Counted from the first letter of the stretch, positions 1-8,710 are shown. The stretch: DNA of 64,000 nt from Paenibacillus baekrokdamisoli (GCF_003945345.1 NZ_AP019308.1:2914001-2978000); one strand, 5' to 3'. Notes: generated from the sequence alone by a model not told the origin. Program-made: numbers and translations.

Positions 1-1217
1 GGAAGCTCTTGTAGCGTGGAAATAGGATGAACGATAAACCCGCCGCGCTGCAGCAGCCGCAGCCACTGTTGGTCGCCGTTATCTTTAATAGAGTCGCCTT
101 TTCCTTTCAAATGAACGAGTACAGGCATGACCCCCCTCTTGCTTAACCACTCCATTGATCGTACGGTTTCCTCTCCTGCTTGCGGACTTATAATGACAGC
201 TAGCGAACCCGTAGGTACTAGCGATGTGGATTCCCGGAGCGCACGATAAAGAGGCGTGTCTCCATCTGCTTGAATGCGGACCAAGTGATTGAGTATAATT
301 GCCCGTTGATCTGATTTCGAATGCGGAGCAAAGCCCTCTTGCTTCTTACCCGTTGAGACAAGTCCCATAGCGCTCGATCTACGAAATCCGAATTCTAGCA
401 TAGAAGCCGTAACGGAAACAGCCAGTTCAAATTGATCCTGCCGTTCATAAGTACCAGCATAACGATCCAGTACGAATACGGTACGCGGAAGTGATTCCCT
501 CTCGAATTCTTTCGATTTCCATTGTCCAGTCCTTGCTGTCGCATTCCAATGAATACGTGAGAGCCTGTCTCCATAAATATATTCCCGAACGCCATTAATT
601 TGTGTCGTTTCCTTGGAAGACAATCTTGAAGCTGATGTGGAGTAAGGGCCCTTCGATCCGCGTTTGAATAGCTGCCATTGACGAATCGGTACTATTCTCG
701 GATAAACACTAAACGACGCTGAAGATTCAAAGTTTCCCGTGTGCTCGAATAAACCAAAAATGTCACGCGTTGAACATTCTGTTGGTGCGAAGCGATAAAT
801 GCCCCGCTCCAGTGGAGGTGTCATAAAGGAGACAACCCCCAGCCTGCGGTAGCTCGGCACAAATGAAGTCTCGAACGGAATTGCGCTGCCATTTTGATCT
901 AATAATCGATCGCGAACCAATACATAGGGAATAGGCCAAACACCTGGGATTTGGATATGAAGGTTTACTTCGAGCCTTGTTCCTGCAAGAAGTGTTTGCT
1001 CCCCCGTCTGGGCTGTACCGTTAACTAAATGACGAACACCAGTCACACTGCCGATCCCGCTCCACCGACCAAATACTAGATAGATCGCCAGCACATTAAA
1101 AATACAAAAGAGCATGAATGACGTCTTCCCGCCCTGAAACAGCAAAAACAACAGGGAAATTGCATACAGGATACCAATAATCCGCCATCTCATCGTTGTC
1201 GCTCTTGCAGTAAGCAT
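1..1217 (-). CDS. DUF58-domain protein, 3' end outside window
   Basis: The reading frame opens at an ATG 5 bases after the MoxR stop codon and runs off the left edge of the window, so the C-terminus is missing. The N-terminus has two hydrophobic segments (about residues 8-25 and 28-45). Near residue 220 is the signature VREYIYGDRLSRIHWNATAR of the DUF58 family, which precedes a VWA-like fold. DUF58 proteins are almost always encoded next to MoxR ATPases, as here. The exact role is unknown; assembly or activation of membrane or envelope proteins is proposed for the pair. GGAG inside the end of the MoxR gene is the likely ribosome site, which implies translational coupling. Confidence 0.9.
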   Translation of the reverse strand, partial: MLTARATTMRWRIIGILYAISLLFLLFQGGKTSFMLFCIFNVLAIYLVFGRWSGIGSVTGVRHLVNGTAQTGEQTLLAGTRLEVNLHIQIPGVWPIPYVLVRDRLLDQNGSAIPFETSFVPSYRRLGVVSFMTPPLERGIYRFAPTECSTRDIFGLFEHTGNFESSASFSVYPRIVPIRQWQLFKRGSKGPYSTSASRLSSKETTQINGVREYIYGDRLSRIHWNATARTGQWKSKEFERESLPRTVFVLDRYAGTYERQDQFELAVSVTASMLEFGFRRSSAMGLVSTGKKQEGFAPHSKSDQRAIILNHLVRIQADGDTPLYRALRESTSLVPTGSLAVIISPQAGEETVRSMEWLSKRGVMPVLVHLKGKGDSIKDNGDQQWLRLLQRGGFIVHPISTLQEL

Positions 1218-1222
1218 AGGCG

Positions 1223-2179
1223 TTATCGCTCCATCCGTACGGGAACATTCGTCTCACGAATGACCAGCTCGATAACATCCTCTGCCGTCAAGCCATTCAA
1301 TCTCGATTCCGTATGCAGCATAATTCGATGAGCAAGCACAGGTGAAGCTAGTAACTTAATATCATCTGGGATCGTATAATCCCGCCCTTGCAGAAAGGCA
1401 TTTGCCTTGGCTGCAGCGGTCAGAGAAATGGCAGCCCGCGGACTTGCGCCAAGCTGTACGCCGCTATGCTCCCTTGTTCCCCGAACGAGGCGGATCAAAT
1501 AATCAGCAACGGCCTCATCGACATGAACCCGCCTGACGGTATCCATCATGCTGCGGATTTGATCGATATCTGCAACAGCGGTTAAGAGCTCGGCAGGTGA
1601 TGTTGAATTCGGCGAAAGGATCATTTGTCGCTCTGTTGCAGCATCCGGATATCCAAGTGATATTTTCATCATGAATCGATCCAGCTGCGCCTCAGGCAAG
1701 GTATAGGTTCCATCGAATTCGATCGGATTTTGTGTTGCGACTAATGTGAATGGCGTTGGTAGTTCATGGGAATCGCCATCGACCGTAACATGACGCTCCT
1801 CCATCGCTTCTAGAAGCGCAGATTGTGTCTTCGTCGTTGCACGGTTGATTTCGTCGACTAGCAGCAAATTGGCCATTACCGGACCTGGCCTAAAAATAAA
1901 GTTCTCCGTCTTCGGATGGTAGATCGCTACACCGGTTATATCTGTAGGCAGAAGATCCGGATTACATTGGATCCTTCGGAATTGTCCGCCGATTGTTTTT
2001 GCTAATGCCTTCACGAGCTGTGTCTTACCAGTACCCGGAACATCTTCAATTAATACATGCCCTCCAGCAAGCAAAGCCGTCAATAAACGTTCTATTTCTG
2101 TCTTTTTCCCCAGGATACAGCTCTCTAAATTACGTCGAATTACGCTGGATAATAAGTAATCTGCGTTGCGGTTGTCCAT
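1223..2179 (-). CDS. MoxR-family AAA+ ATPase
   Basis: A 318-aa cytoplasmic AAA+ ATPase. The P-loop GTGKTQ is at about residues 49-54, a Walker B motif LLLVDEINR near 105-113, and the MoxR-typical stretch ATTKTQSALLEAMEE follows. The C-terminal half carries the lid domain with ASPRA and the sensor region. A clear AGGAGG lies 5 bases before the ATG. MoxR ATPases act as chaperone-like partners of DUF58 and VWA proteins. The downstream DUF58 gene starts only 5 bases after this stop, so the two form one operon. Substrate unknown. Confidence 0.93.
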   Translation of the reverse strand: MDNRNADYLLSSVIRRNLESCILGKKTEIERLLTALLAGGHVLIEDVPGTGKTQLVKALAKTIGGQFRRIQCNPDLLPTDITGVAIYHPKTENFIFRPGPVMANLLLVDEINRATTKTQSALLEAMEERHVTVDGDSHELPTPFTLVATQNPIEFDGTYTLPEAQLDRFMMKISLGYPDAATERQMILSPNSTSPAELLTAVADIDQIRSMMDTVRRVHVDEAVADYLIRLVRGTREHSGVQLGASPRAAISLTAAAKANAFLQGRDYTIPDDIKLLASPVLAHRIMLHTESRLNGLTAEDVIELVIRETNVPVRMER

Positions 2180-2261
2180 GTCAAACCTCCTGGATGATCG
2201 AAATTGATAGTGATGTTATTATTTTACAAAAAATACAACTGACCGTATAGCGTAGATCCAA

Positions 2262-2301
2262 CAAAAAAAATTGGAGAATCCCACAGAGGGATTCTCCAAT
2301 T
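2262..2301 (-). terminator. Intrinsic terminator of the spoVA block
   Basis: A perfect 14-bp inverted repeat (2269-2282 with 2288-2301) with a 5-base loop, followed on the minus strand by eight T residues. It lies 60 bases after the spoVAE stop and before the MoxR gene. Confidence 0.92.
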
Positions 2302-2360
2302 CATTCCGGCATAGGCAAGTGATACAACGGCCTTATGCTGGCAGCTTCTATAATAATGTA

Positions 2361-2711
2361 TTAACCTTTCGGCTTCGCCACCAGCGCTGCCAAGAAAGAG
2401 AAAATAATGGCCGCCGAAATTCCGGCGCTTGTAACGTCGAAGATGCCTGTAATCACACCTATCCAGCCGTCACGGTGGAGCTCGGTTAGAGCACCATGTA
2501 CGAGTGCATTGCCGAAGCTTGTGATCGGCACCGTTGCACCCGCCCCAGCGAATTTGATCAGTGGTTCATACCAGCCTACTCCATCAATGACTGCTCCTGC
2601 AACTACAAGCGCCGACATTGTATGTGCTGGTGTTAATTTGGCTACATCGAACATGAGCTGTCCAATGACGCATATCGCTCCCCCAACAAGAAAGGCCCAT
2701 AAAAAAATCAT
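2361..2711 (-). CDS. spoVAE: Stage V sporulation protein AE (SpoVAEb type)
   Basis: A 116-aa integral membrane protein with the SpoVAC/SpoVAE family pattern FLVGGAICVIGQ at the N-terminus and GAGATVPITSFGNALVHGA in the middle; about four membrane segments. The ATG at 2711 is chosen over in-frame upstream starts because GAAAGGGG precedes it and the family begins at this point. SpoVA proteins form the inner-membrane channel that moves Ca-dipicolinate into forespores and out during germination. The gene is last in spoVAC-spoVAD-spoVAE and is followed by a strong terminator. Expression is expected in the forespore under SigG, but no convincing SigG promoter was identified. Confidence 0.93.
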   Translation of the reverse strand: MIFLWAFLVGGAICVIGQLMFDVAKLTPAHTMSALVVAGAVIDGVGWYEPLIKFAGAGATVPITSFGNALVHGALTELHRDGWIGVITGIFDVTSAGISAAIIFSFLAALVAKPKG

Positions 2712-2733
2712 TGTCGAATTACCCCTTTCACTC

Positions 2734-3744
2734 TTAGTGTTGACTTTCAATGGCAACTGCATGTGCGATACAAGGAATACTCTCGCCCTGTTGAAACGAA
2801 AGAGGCGACAATAGAGCACCTGTAGCAACGACGAGAATACGTCTTAGCTCTCCTTGCTTCAACCGTTTCAGTAAATGCCCATAAGTGACAACTGCTGAAC
2901 AGCCGCAGCCACTCCCCCCTGCCTGTACCTTTTGCTTCTGGATGTCGTAGATCATTAATCCGCAGTCACTGAATACCGTTTGATCCATCGGTACACCACC
3001 GCGAGCTAGAAGATCGGTAGCAATTGTATGACCAACCGTAGCGAGATCACCCGTTACAATCAGGTCATAGTCCTTGGGCTGGCGACCTGTATCGTTGAAA
3101 TGGGATTGGATCGTATCAACGGCTGCTGGAGCCATTGCCGCTCCCATATTAAAGGGATCTGTAATACCGAGATCTACGATTCTGCCAATCGTGGCGCACT
3201 GAACGACGGGGCCATCACCTTCGGCCGCGACGACAGCAGCCCCAGCACCTGTCACGGTATACTGCGCCGTTGGCGGCTTTTGCGAGCCATATTCTGTCGG
3301 GTAACGGAATTGCTTCTCCGCTGTACTGTTATGACTGCAGGTTCCTGCCAATACGTATTGTCCCGAGCCTGAGTTAACAATCAGCGATGCCAGCGCAAGA
3401 GATTCCATTGATGTGGAGCAAGCACCAAAAACGCCAAGATATGGGGCTCCTATTGTTCGAGCAGCAAATGTGTTGCTGATGATCTGATTCATTAAATCAC
3501 CGCCGACAAAAAACTGCAGCTCCTGTTTGTTGATATTTGCATGCTTGAGAGCGATATCCGATGCTTGTTCCAGCAGCAGTCGTTCAGCCTTTTCCCAGCT
3601 CTTCTGCTGCATATCCAGCACGGGATGAACGAGGTCAAATTGGGAAGCCAGCGGTCCTTCGCCTTCATCAGGGCCCACTACGGTGCCGGTCCCAATAATG
3701 ACCGGGCGTTTATCAAACCACCAGGTTTGTTTGCCTCGCAGCAT
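2734..3744 (-). CDS. spoVAD: Stage V sporulation protein AD
   Basis: A 336-aa protein with a thiolase-like fold and typical SpoVAD motifs: the start MLRGKQTWWFDKRP, GVFGACSTSMESLALA near residue 120, and SGCGCSAVVTYGHLL near 280. In known homologues SpoVAD binds dipicolinic acid at the forespore inner membrane. The ATG at 3744 is preferred over one 30 bases upstream because it matches the family start and follows GGGGG. It begins 2 bases after the spoVAC stop, implying coupled translation. Confidence 0.94.
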   Translation of the reverse strand: MLRGKQTWWFDKRPVIIGTGTVVGPDEGEGPLASQFDLVHPVLDMQQKSWEKAERLLLEQASDIALKHANINKQELQFFVGGDLMNQIISNTFAARTIGAPYLGVFGACSTSMESLALASLIVNSGSGQYVLAGTCSHNSTAEKQFRYPTEYGSQKPPTAQYTVTGAGAAVVAAEGDGPVVQCATIGRIVDLGITDPFNMGAAMAPAAVDTIQSHFNDTGRQPKDYDLIVTGDLATVGHTIATDLLARGGVPMDQTVFSDCGLMIYDIQKQKVQAGGSGCGCSAVVTYGHLLKRLKQGELRRILVVATGALLSPLSFQQGESIPCIAHAVAIESQH

Positions 3745-3746
3745 CT

Positions 3747-4238
3747 TTAATGACCCCCAATGCCGAATATCCAATAAATAATCCCGACAAAGAAAGCAGC
3801 TACGGTGCCGAATACGATTACTGAACCAGCGAGTTTAAACATATTACCGCCGACACCGAGCACAAGCCCCTCACTGCGGTGCTCGAGCGCTGCAGAGCAC
3901 ATGGAGTTTGCAAAGCCTGTCACGGGTACAGCTGAGCCTGCTCCTGCCCACTGAGCCAGTTTATCGTAAACCCCCAGACTCGTTAGAATAACGGAGAGTA
4001 GAATAAGCACGGCAACAGTTGGATTACTTGCATCTATCCTCGTCATCTTGAACGCTGAAATAAAAAATTCTTGAATAGCTTGTCCGATGACACAGATGGT
4101 TCCCCCTACCAAGAAAGCTCTAAAACAGTTGGGTAATATTGATCTTGACGGTTCCCGTGTTTTGGCAAAAGCCTTATATTCTTTCGGCGACATCGTCATT
4201 TTCTTATATTTGTCCTGTCCTGCGCTTTTCGTAGTCAC
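3747..4238 (-). CDS. spoVAC: Stage V sporulation protein AC
   Basis: A 163-aa membrane protein with the family core AFLVGGTICVIGQAIQEFF and GAGSAVPVTGFANSMCSAALEHRSEG. In Bacillus, SpoVAC is a mechanosensitive component of the dipicolinate channel. A TTG at 4259 would extend the frame, but the strong site AAGGAGG lies inside that extension, so the GTG at 4238 (11 bases after it) is the better start. First gene of the spoVA trio; the residues before the first membrane helix are basic and poorly conserved. Confidence 0.92.
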   Translation of the reverse strand: MTTKSAGQDKYKKMTMSPKEYKAFAKTREPSRSILPNCFRAFLVGGTICVIGQAIQEFFISAFKMTRIDASNPTVAVLILLSVILTSLGVYDKLAQWAGAGSAVPVTGFANSMCSAALEHRSEGLVLGVGGNMFKLAGSVIVFGTVAAFFVGIIYWIFGIGGH

Positions 4239-4427
4239 GTCAGACCTTACCTCCTTCAAGAAGCTGAACTATACCCTTACACAAGTATTTGTAATAAGCT
4301 TTCTTGTTATGCCAAAGATAGCCGAATGGTTTTTCTAATGAAAATAGCCCCTCGCATTAACTGCAAGAGGCACATTTGCTGGCACAAAATCCATCTTGCC
4401 TTCTAGCTTAAGGAAGGCGGCATTCTC
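4239..4427. other. Short intergenic region between spoVAC and tatA
   Basis: This gap must hold the spoVAC promoter. No clear SigA or SigG hexamers were recognised. A short stem (GCCTTC with GAAGGC, about 4400-4422) just after tatA could serve as a weak terminator for the tatA block. Confidence 0.4.
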
Positions 4428-4619
4428 TCATTTAATAGTTTCTTGTTTCGTCGTAGGCTCTGATTCTTCACTTTGCATTAAATCCTTCGTACCCGCTCTA
4501 AATTCTCGGAGCGTAGTGCCTATGGCTTTCCCAAGTTGAGGAAGTTTTGAAGGCCCAAAAAACAGTATCCCAATCACAGCAATAAATAATATTCCCGTCC
4601 AGCCGATGTTCAATGGCAT
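4428..4619 (-). CDS. tatA: Twin-arginine translocase TatA/TatE-family protein
   Basis: A 63-aa protein: one N-terminal membrane helix (residues 7-22), the conserved FGPSKLPQLGKAIG hinge and amphipathic helix, then a charged tail. TatA oligomers form the pore for folded Tat substrates. GGAGGAG precedes the ATG. The gene follows a ZIP transporter and a multicopper oxidase carrying a twin-arginine signal, so this TatA copy is probably dedicated to export of that oxidase. No tatC is nearby; it would have to be supplied from elsewhere. Confidence 0.92.
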   Translation of the reverse strand: MPLNIGWTGILFIAVIGILFFGPSKLPQLGKAIGTTLREFRAGTKDLMQSEESEPTTKQETIK

Positions 4620-4645
4620 GTAGGACTCCTCCCTTTTCTCACAAA

Positions 4646-5839
4646 TTAAATACTTACAAACAGTGCGGTAGCATACATGAGGGCAATGCCGAGAGTCAGG
4701 CTGGCAAAGTTAACCCATGATACAGCTGGTCTTCCGCTCTTTGCAGCCTCATGGAAGATCATTTTGCTAATAACGAAAATGACTTGAATAATAGCGCCCG
4801 CTCCAATACCGAAGAACAACGCTGCTAAGGTATCATTGAACACGAATCCGCCTATCCATGTTCCGATAATTGCAGGTCCACCCCCCAGAACGGCTAATCC
4901 CAGAAAGGTTCTCCAGGTTGGACGTTCCTTCAATAGCGGGGCTGCGATTCCAACACCTTCAGTGATATTATGAAGTGTAAATCCGATAATTAAGAACGTT
5001 CCGAGAGACGCTTCGCCCAAAGCGAATGCTGCGCCGATCGCCAAGCCTTCTCCCAGATTATGAAGCCCGATACCACCAGCGATTTTATAAGCGACCTGTT
5101 TACCGCTATGGTTACCTCTGCGCTCGTTTGCTTGGTCCAGAGCAAGCAAGAATAAAAAGCTTATAAGAGCACCAAACCACACAAGACCCGTACCTTGAAA
5201 AATGCCAGGAGCTTCAGCTCCAAGTTCTAAGCCTTCTTGAAAAGTATCGATAACGAGAAAGAACAATAAACCGACCGTAAGGGCAAGCACACCTTGCATG
5301 CCTCTATCTGAGAATCTGCGTAAAAACGGGAACCATAATAAACCCAGTCCGACCGGAATTACGCCGACATAAAAGCCAATCAAAGCGTATTGTGCGAACC
5401 TGTTAGCATCCGGAACTGGCGTTTTTGCAGCAGCGGCAATCTCACCCGTAAATAGGAGCCCATTTGAAGTAATCAGCTTTATTTCGTACGGATCGCCTTC
5501 GACCCAACCGTAAGGTATTGATATATTGGTCTGATTGAGTCGTTCAATAGTAGCATCAGGCTGGAAACTGGCATTCCAAAAAGCATCGTTAACCAACACT
5601 TGCGCAATTGTCACCGAATCCGGTCCTGAGTTCAATACCTTTAATGTAAATCCTTCATCCGTAAGAACGATCCTCTGTACATCCAATGCTTCAATCGGTA
5701 CTGTGGACTTATCTTTGATACCTGTTCCAAAACTTGAAACCAAATAAATGATGACGGCAAGCAATATTAGCGGGACAATACCCCAAATCCACATGATTTT
5801 AGATGGGCTGCGTTTGATAACGACGGTTTTTCCCTGCAT
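4646..5839 (-). CDS. ZIP-family metal transporter with N-terminal extracytoplasmic domain
   Basis: A 397-aa membrane protein. An N-terminal helix (about 18-37) is followed by about 120 residues of extracytoplasmic beta-rich sequence, then a ZIP core of roughly eight helices. The two metal-binding ZIP signatures are visible as HNLGEGLAIGAA and HNITEGVGIAAP. ZIP proteins import divalent metals such as Zn, Mn and Fe. The second of two nearby ATGs is chosen because AAGGGGGA lies 7 bases before it; the first would sit on top of that site. The gene lies between the Tat-exported multicopper oxidase and tatA. The metal is not decided by sequence, but MntR-like boxes upstream of the block suggest manganese. 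Confidence 0.88.
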   Translation of the reverse strand: MQGKTVVIKRSPSKIMWIWGIVPLILLAVIIYLVSSFGTGIKDKSTVPIEALDVQRIVLTDEGFTLKVLNSGPDSVTIAQVLVNDAFWNASFQPDATIERLNQTNISIPYGWVEGDPYEIKLITSNGLLFTGEIAAAAKTPVPDANRFAQYALIGFYVGVIPVGLGLLWFPFLRRFSDRGMQGVLALTVGLLFFLVIDTFQEGLELGAEAPGIFQGTGLVWFGALISFLFLLALDQANERRGNHSGKQVAYKIAGGIGLHNLGEGLAIGAAFALGEASLGTFLIIGFTLHNITEGVGIAAPLLKERPTWRTFLGLAVLGGGPAIIGTWIGGFVFNDTLAALFFGIGAGAIIQVIFVISKMIFHEAAKSGRPAVSWVNFASLTLGIALMYATALFVSI

Positions 5840-5855
5840 GACCATTCCCCCTTTC

Positions 5856-6902
5856 TTAGGCTTCTGCTTCGAAAAAACCCATCCAACCAAGCTCCGCGAA
5901 TTCACTTTGATGGGCATGAAACATGTATTTACCAGGTTCTTTGAACTCCATCTCCAATATGCCGCGCTGGCCTTGGCACTGCATGATCGTATCTGTATAA
6001 ATCGCTCTGGCTTCCGGGTCCGCTCCGACTTCGTAATATTTGAAAAAATTTGCATGAAGATGGAATGAATTGATCAGATCGAATTCCGTTAAATTGCTCA
6101 AGTAGATACGGACAAGTTCCCCAACTTTGACCTTGATCGGCCATGCCTGAAATGCGAAAGCATAACCGTTAACTGTATAAATCTCATTCTCTCCATCCAA
6201 ATCCAAATCATAGCCGTTCATGACCATATTAAGTTCTAAAGCGGGCTGTCTTGGCTTTTTGGGATCGATAATAAAATTTCCATATAGTCCTTTATGAATA
6301 TGCTTTGCAAGGGGAGGAATGTGGCAATGGTAAATGTGCATGCCTGCTGGTTTGGCTTCAAACTCATAGATAAACTCCGTTCCGGGCTGTACAGGTTCAA
6401 TACCGTCCATCTTAGTGGGGTGAATTCCATGAAAATGAATGGAGTGCGGATGCATGGAACCGTTCCAGAACTTGATTCGGACAATATCTCCCTCTGTACA
6501 TCGGATCGTCGGACCTGGTATCGTTCCGTTAAATGCCCATCCCGGAAATTTGATTCCATTAGCGATTTCAACTTCTGTATCCGTAGCCACAAGTTCATAC
6601 TCTCTTAAAATGCGTCCATCTACACGGGTACTTACTTTGCCGTAATCAAATTGGGTAAGAGCTCTGATCGCTGATTCTAATCCCTTTGTTTTTTCTGTTC
6701 CCGGATCGTATCCATGAGCCATCATTGCATGTTTTTGATGCTCTAGTGCAGAATGCAACTCGTGGTTATCCATGGCTTTGACGGTTTTCCCAAACCATGA
6801 ACTCGGGTTTAACAGACTTCCTCCTAGAACACCCATCGCACCAGCTGCTCCCCACTTCAAGACTTCACGTCTGGAAACAGACCTCTTTGAATTTAATGGC
6901 AT
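5856..6902 (-). CDS. Tat-exported two-domain multicopper oxidase
   Basis: A 348-aa protein with a twin-arginine signal (SRREVLKWGAAG, residues 10-21). Copper ligand motifs are HPHSIHFHGIH (151-161), YHCHIPPLAKHIH (191-203, with Cys193), SFHLHAN (279-285) and MFHAHQSEFAELGW (327-340). The two-cupredoxin layout resembles nitrite-reductase-like and small multicopper oxidases. It probably oxidises a metal ion or small substrate outside the membrane. The ATG at 6902 follows AGGAAGGTG; upstream in-frame sequence is promoter DNA. It heads an oxidase-ZIP-tatA operon, which suggests metal oxidation coupled to uptake. Mn or Fe oxidase, copper resistance or nitrite reduction cannot be separated from sequence alone. 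Confidence 0.88.
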   Translation of the reverse strand: MPLNSKRSVSRREVLKWGAAGAMGVLGGSLLNPSSWFGKTVKAMDNHELHSALEHQKHAMMAHGYDPGTEKTKGLESAIRALTQFDYGKVSTRVDGRILREYELVATDTEVEIANGIKFPGWAFNGTIPGPTIRCTEGDIVRIKFWNGSMHPHSIHFHGIHPTKMDGIEPVQPGTEFIYEFEAKPAGMHIYHCHIPPLAKHIHKGLYGNFIIDPKKPRQPALELNMVMNGYDLDLDGENEIYTVNGYAFAFQAWPIKVKVGELVRIYLSNLTEFDLINSFHLHANFFKYYEVGADPEARAIYTDTIMQCQGQRGILEMEFKEPGKYMFHAHQSEFAELGWMGFFEAEA

Positions 6903-6920
6903 TTCCGTCACCTTCCTTTC

Positions 6921-6956
6921 TTTACTTAGGGAAACTAAGTTTACCTTGGGAAAAAT
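6921..6956. promoter_or_regulatory. Two tandem MntR-like operator boxes
   Basis: On the plus strand TTTACTTAGGGAAACT (6921-6936) and TTTACCTTGGGAAAAAT (6940-6956) both resemble the Bacillus MntR box as I recall it (TTTGCCTTAAGGAAACT-like). They lie 19-54 bases before the oxidase ATG, where a repressor would block transcription. MntR assignment is inference from motif similarity. Confidence 0.55.
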
Positions 6957-7087
6957 AATAGACAAAAAAATATAATATGGACATGGGACAAAGTTTTGCC
7001 CCAGTGCAAAATTGATTAACCTAAATATACGCTGTTTTGGGAATTTTGTAAACAAATTAAAAAAGAGCGGTCAGCGTTACAATCCAT

Positions 7088-7144
7088 ATAAACGTAAAGA
7101 ACCCGGAGGGCAGGCACCTTTTTCAAAGTGTCCATCCTCCGGGT
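7088..7144 (-). terminator. GC-rich hairpin after the small hydrophobic gene
   Basis: ACCCGGAGG (7101-7109) pairs with CCTCCGGGT (7136-7144), followed on the minus strand by the T-rich TTCTTTACGTTTAT. It lies 36 bases after the stop of the 29-aa gene and fits an intrinsic terminator with a large loop. Confidence 0.65.
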
Positions 7145-7179
7145 CATAGCCCAGGTCAGAAGTTGATACAATATTATGT

Positions 7180-7269
7180 TTAAATTATAGCAGCAGCAAG
7201 CAGCAGAATAACAAGCAGGACGAATAGCAACAGTGCTAGCAGCATGACAGATTGGGCACGACGACGCAT
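7180..7269 (-). CDS. Tiny hydrophobic membrane protein, 29 aa
   Basis: A 29-aa frame: MRRRAQSV followed by one continuous hydrophobic helix rich in Leu, Val and Ala, ending AAAII. GAGAGGAG lies about 10 bases before the ATG and a hairpin terminator follows, so it looks like a complete single-gene unit. Three arginines followed by a helix would give an N-in single-pass topology. Such miniproteins are common in spore formers (some are coat or membrane-stress peptides), but I do not recognise the family. The codons are clean and there is no overlapping gene. Confidence 0.6.
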   Translation of the reverse strand: MRRRAQSVMLLALLLFVLLVILLLAAAII

Positions 7270-7405
7270 GATGAGCAGCTCCTCTCGATCAAAAAGCGGG
7301 CTATGCTGCATTCTATGCTGGTAAAAGTGGAAATGGAGATTGTCCCGCTGTTTTCCGCAGCCTGCGGCCTGCAGCTCGCCTATTCGATTTACGCAAATTT
7401 GTGTA

Positions 7406-8563
7406 TTATCCCGATTCCCTTATGATGAGTCGTGCTGATAACGTAATATTCTCATGCTGGGCTTCAGGGCGGAGCCTTCTACGCACGAATGACTCCACTG
7501 CGCGTATACCAAGCCATTCTTTGGCCAAATCTACCGTTGTTAATGGGACCGCTGCTTCACGGCTAGCTGCCGTATTGTCGATTCCGACGACTCGGCAGCG
7601 GGTGGGGATCTCGATGCCACGGCTCTGCAACGACTGCATAAGTGCTAGAGCAATCTCATCATTGGCGCAAACGAAGCCATCCGGAAGTCCATCGTATTCC
7701 GCCTTAAACAGTGCCGAACCCTCCTCGTTGGACTCAGTAGCAGTTGAAATCCGGCGCTCAAGCGACTGACGCCATGACCGGCTCCCATATGGAACCGTCC
7801 ATTTTTTCAAATGTACTCCTGCAAGCAGCCATGCCGCTGATTGCAATGAATTTGCTGCTAATTGTAGGGAATACATAGAGGATTTTGTCGTCTGTAATTC
7901 TTCGAGTGCGAGCCTGCAGCCCCAGAAGCGTTCGCGGAAGCTTACTGCGAAGCTGTCTCGCCCGACAAAAACAATAGATCGGCAGCCCTGAGAGAGAAGA
8001 TGATGACAGGCCATACGTCCAGCTTCAATATTAGCGTTAAGCACGGCATCTGCCTGAATGACCGATTCTTGATGGTCCACTAAGATAATCGGTAAGCCCA
8101 TACGGTTCAGCAACAATAATAGTTCTATTGGGCATCTGCCTACTATGATGAAACCAGTAACTTCTCTTAACGCTTCGCTCATCAATTGCTGCTCCAGGGC
8201 TGCAAGGGATGATTTGTCCCTCCCAAATGTAAAAAAATGCGGAGAGAGCCCATGTTCACTGCTGCCTGCTTCAATGCCTTGTCTCACTCTTTGCCAGAAA
8301 TTCGGCTCATGGCCATGTCTTTCGTCTAAGCCAACCCACACCAGAGGGCTTACGATATCGATTTTATTGCCTGCATGAGTTTGAAGAGATTCTTCTGTCT
8401 CTGCATCCTTACGGACTCGATATCCGAGTGCTCTGGCCATAGCAATTACTTCTTTACGTGTGGCTTCACTTACTCCCTCTTTACCAGATAAAGCTTGAGA
8501 AACGGTATATTTGGAAACGCCGAGGCGGTCTGCAATTTGCTGCATGGATACTTTATGCGCCAT
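7406..8563 (-). CDS. LacI-family transcriptional regulator
   Basis: A 385-aa repressor: helix-turn-helix at the N-terminus (VSMQQIADRLGVSKYTVSQALSGK), hinge near residue 50-60, then a periplasmic-binding-protein-like sensor domain ending with VVGIDNTAASREAAVPLTTVDL. It is longer than the usual 330-340 aa. Of two adjacent ATGs the second (8563) is favoured because AAAGGGAG lies 9 bases upstream. It is divergent from the glycosidase at 8719 and so probably controls it in response to a sugar released by that enzyme. Confidence 0.9.
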   Translation of the reverse strand: MAHKVSMQQIADRLGVSKYTVSQALSGKEGVSEATRKEVIAMARALGYRVRKDAETEESLQTHAGNKIDIVSPLVWVGLDERHGHEPNFWQRVRQGIEAGSSEHGLSPHFFTFGRDKSSLAALEQQLMSEALREVTGFIIVGRCPIELLLLLNRMGLPIILVDHQESVIQADAVLNANIEAGRMACHHLLSQGCRSIVFVGRDSFAVSFRERFWGCRLALEELQTTKSSMYSLQLAANSLQSAAWLLAGVHLKKWTVPYGSRSWRQSLERRISTATESNEEGSALFKAEYDGLPDGFVCANDEIALALMQSLQSRGIEIPTRCRVVGIDNTAASREAAVPLTTVDLAKEWLGIRAVESFVRRRLRPEAQHENITLSARLIIRESG

Positions 8564-8620
8564 ACTCATTTCTCCCTTTCTCCAATTCGTGATTGAAGAT
8601 TATTTCAATACCATTTTCGA

Positions 8621-8649
8621 TTGACTTTCATGCTATTAAGCTCTATTGT
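8621..8649 (+). promoter_or_regulatory. SigA-type promoter of the glycosidase gene, with overlapping half-palindrome
   Basis: TTGACT (8621-8626), 17-base spacer, TATTGT (8644-8649). Just downstream TTGTAAGCG (8646-8654) and CGATTACAA (8666-8674) form an interrupted inverted repeat overlapping the expected transcription start. TGTAAGCG is a LacI/CcpA-type half-site, so this is a candidate operator of the divergent regulator or a weak catabolite site. Confidence 0.6.
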
Positions 8650-8670
8650 AAGCGCCAAGATAAATCGATT

Positions 8671-8710
8671 ACAACCTAACAAACCTAACAAACCAAACAA
8701 ACCTAACAAA
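8671..8710 (+). repeat. Short AAACCTAAC-type tandem repeat in a G-less leader
   Basis: AACCTAAC and AACCAAAC units repeat about four times just before the glycosidase start. From 8668 to 8720 the plus strand has no G at all, so no Shine-Dalgarno sequence is possible. Confidence 0.75.

Noticed and set aside
6903-7055. N-terminal extension of the multicopper oxidase
   Set aside because: The in-frame upstream sequence covers the operator boxes and would bury the twin-arginine signal inside the protein.
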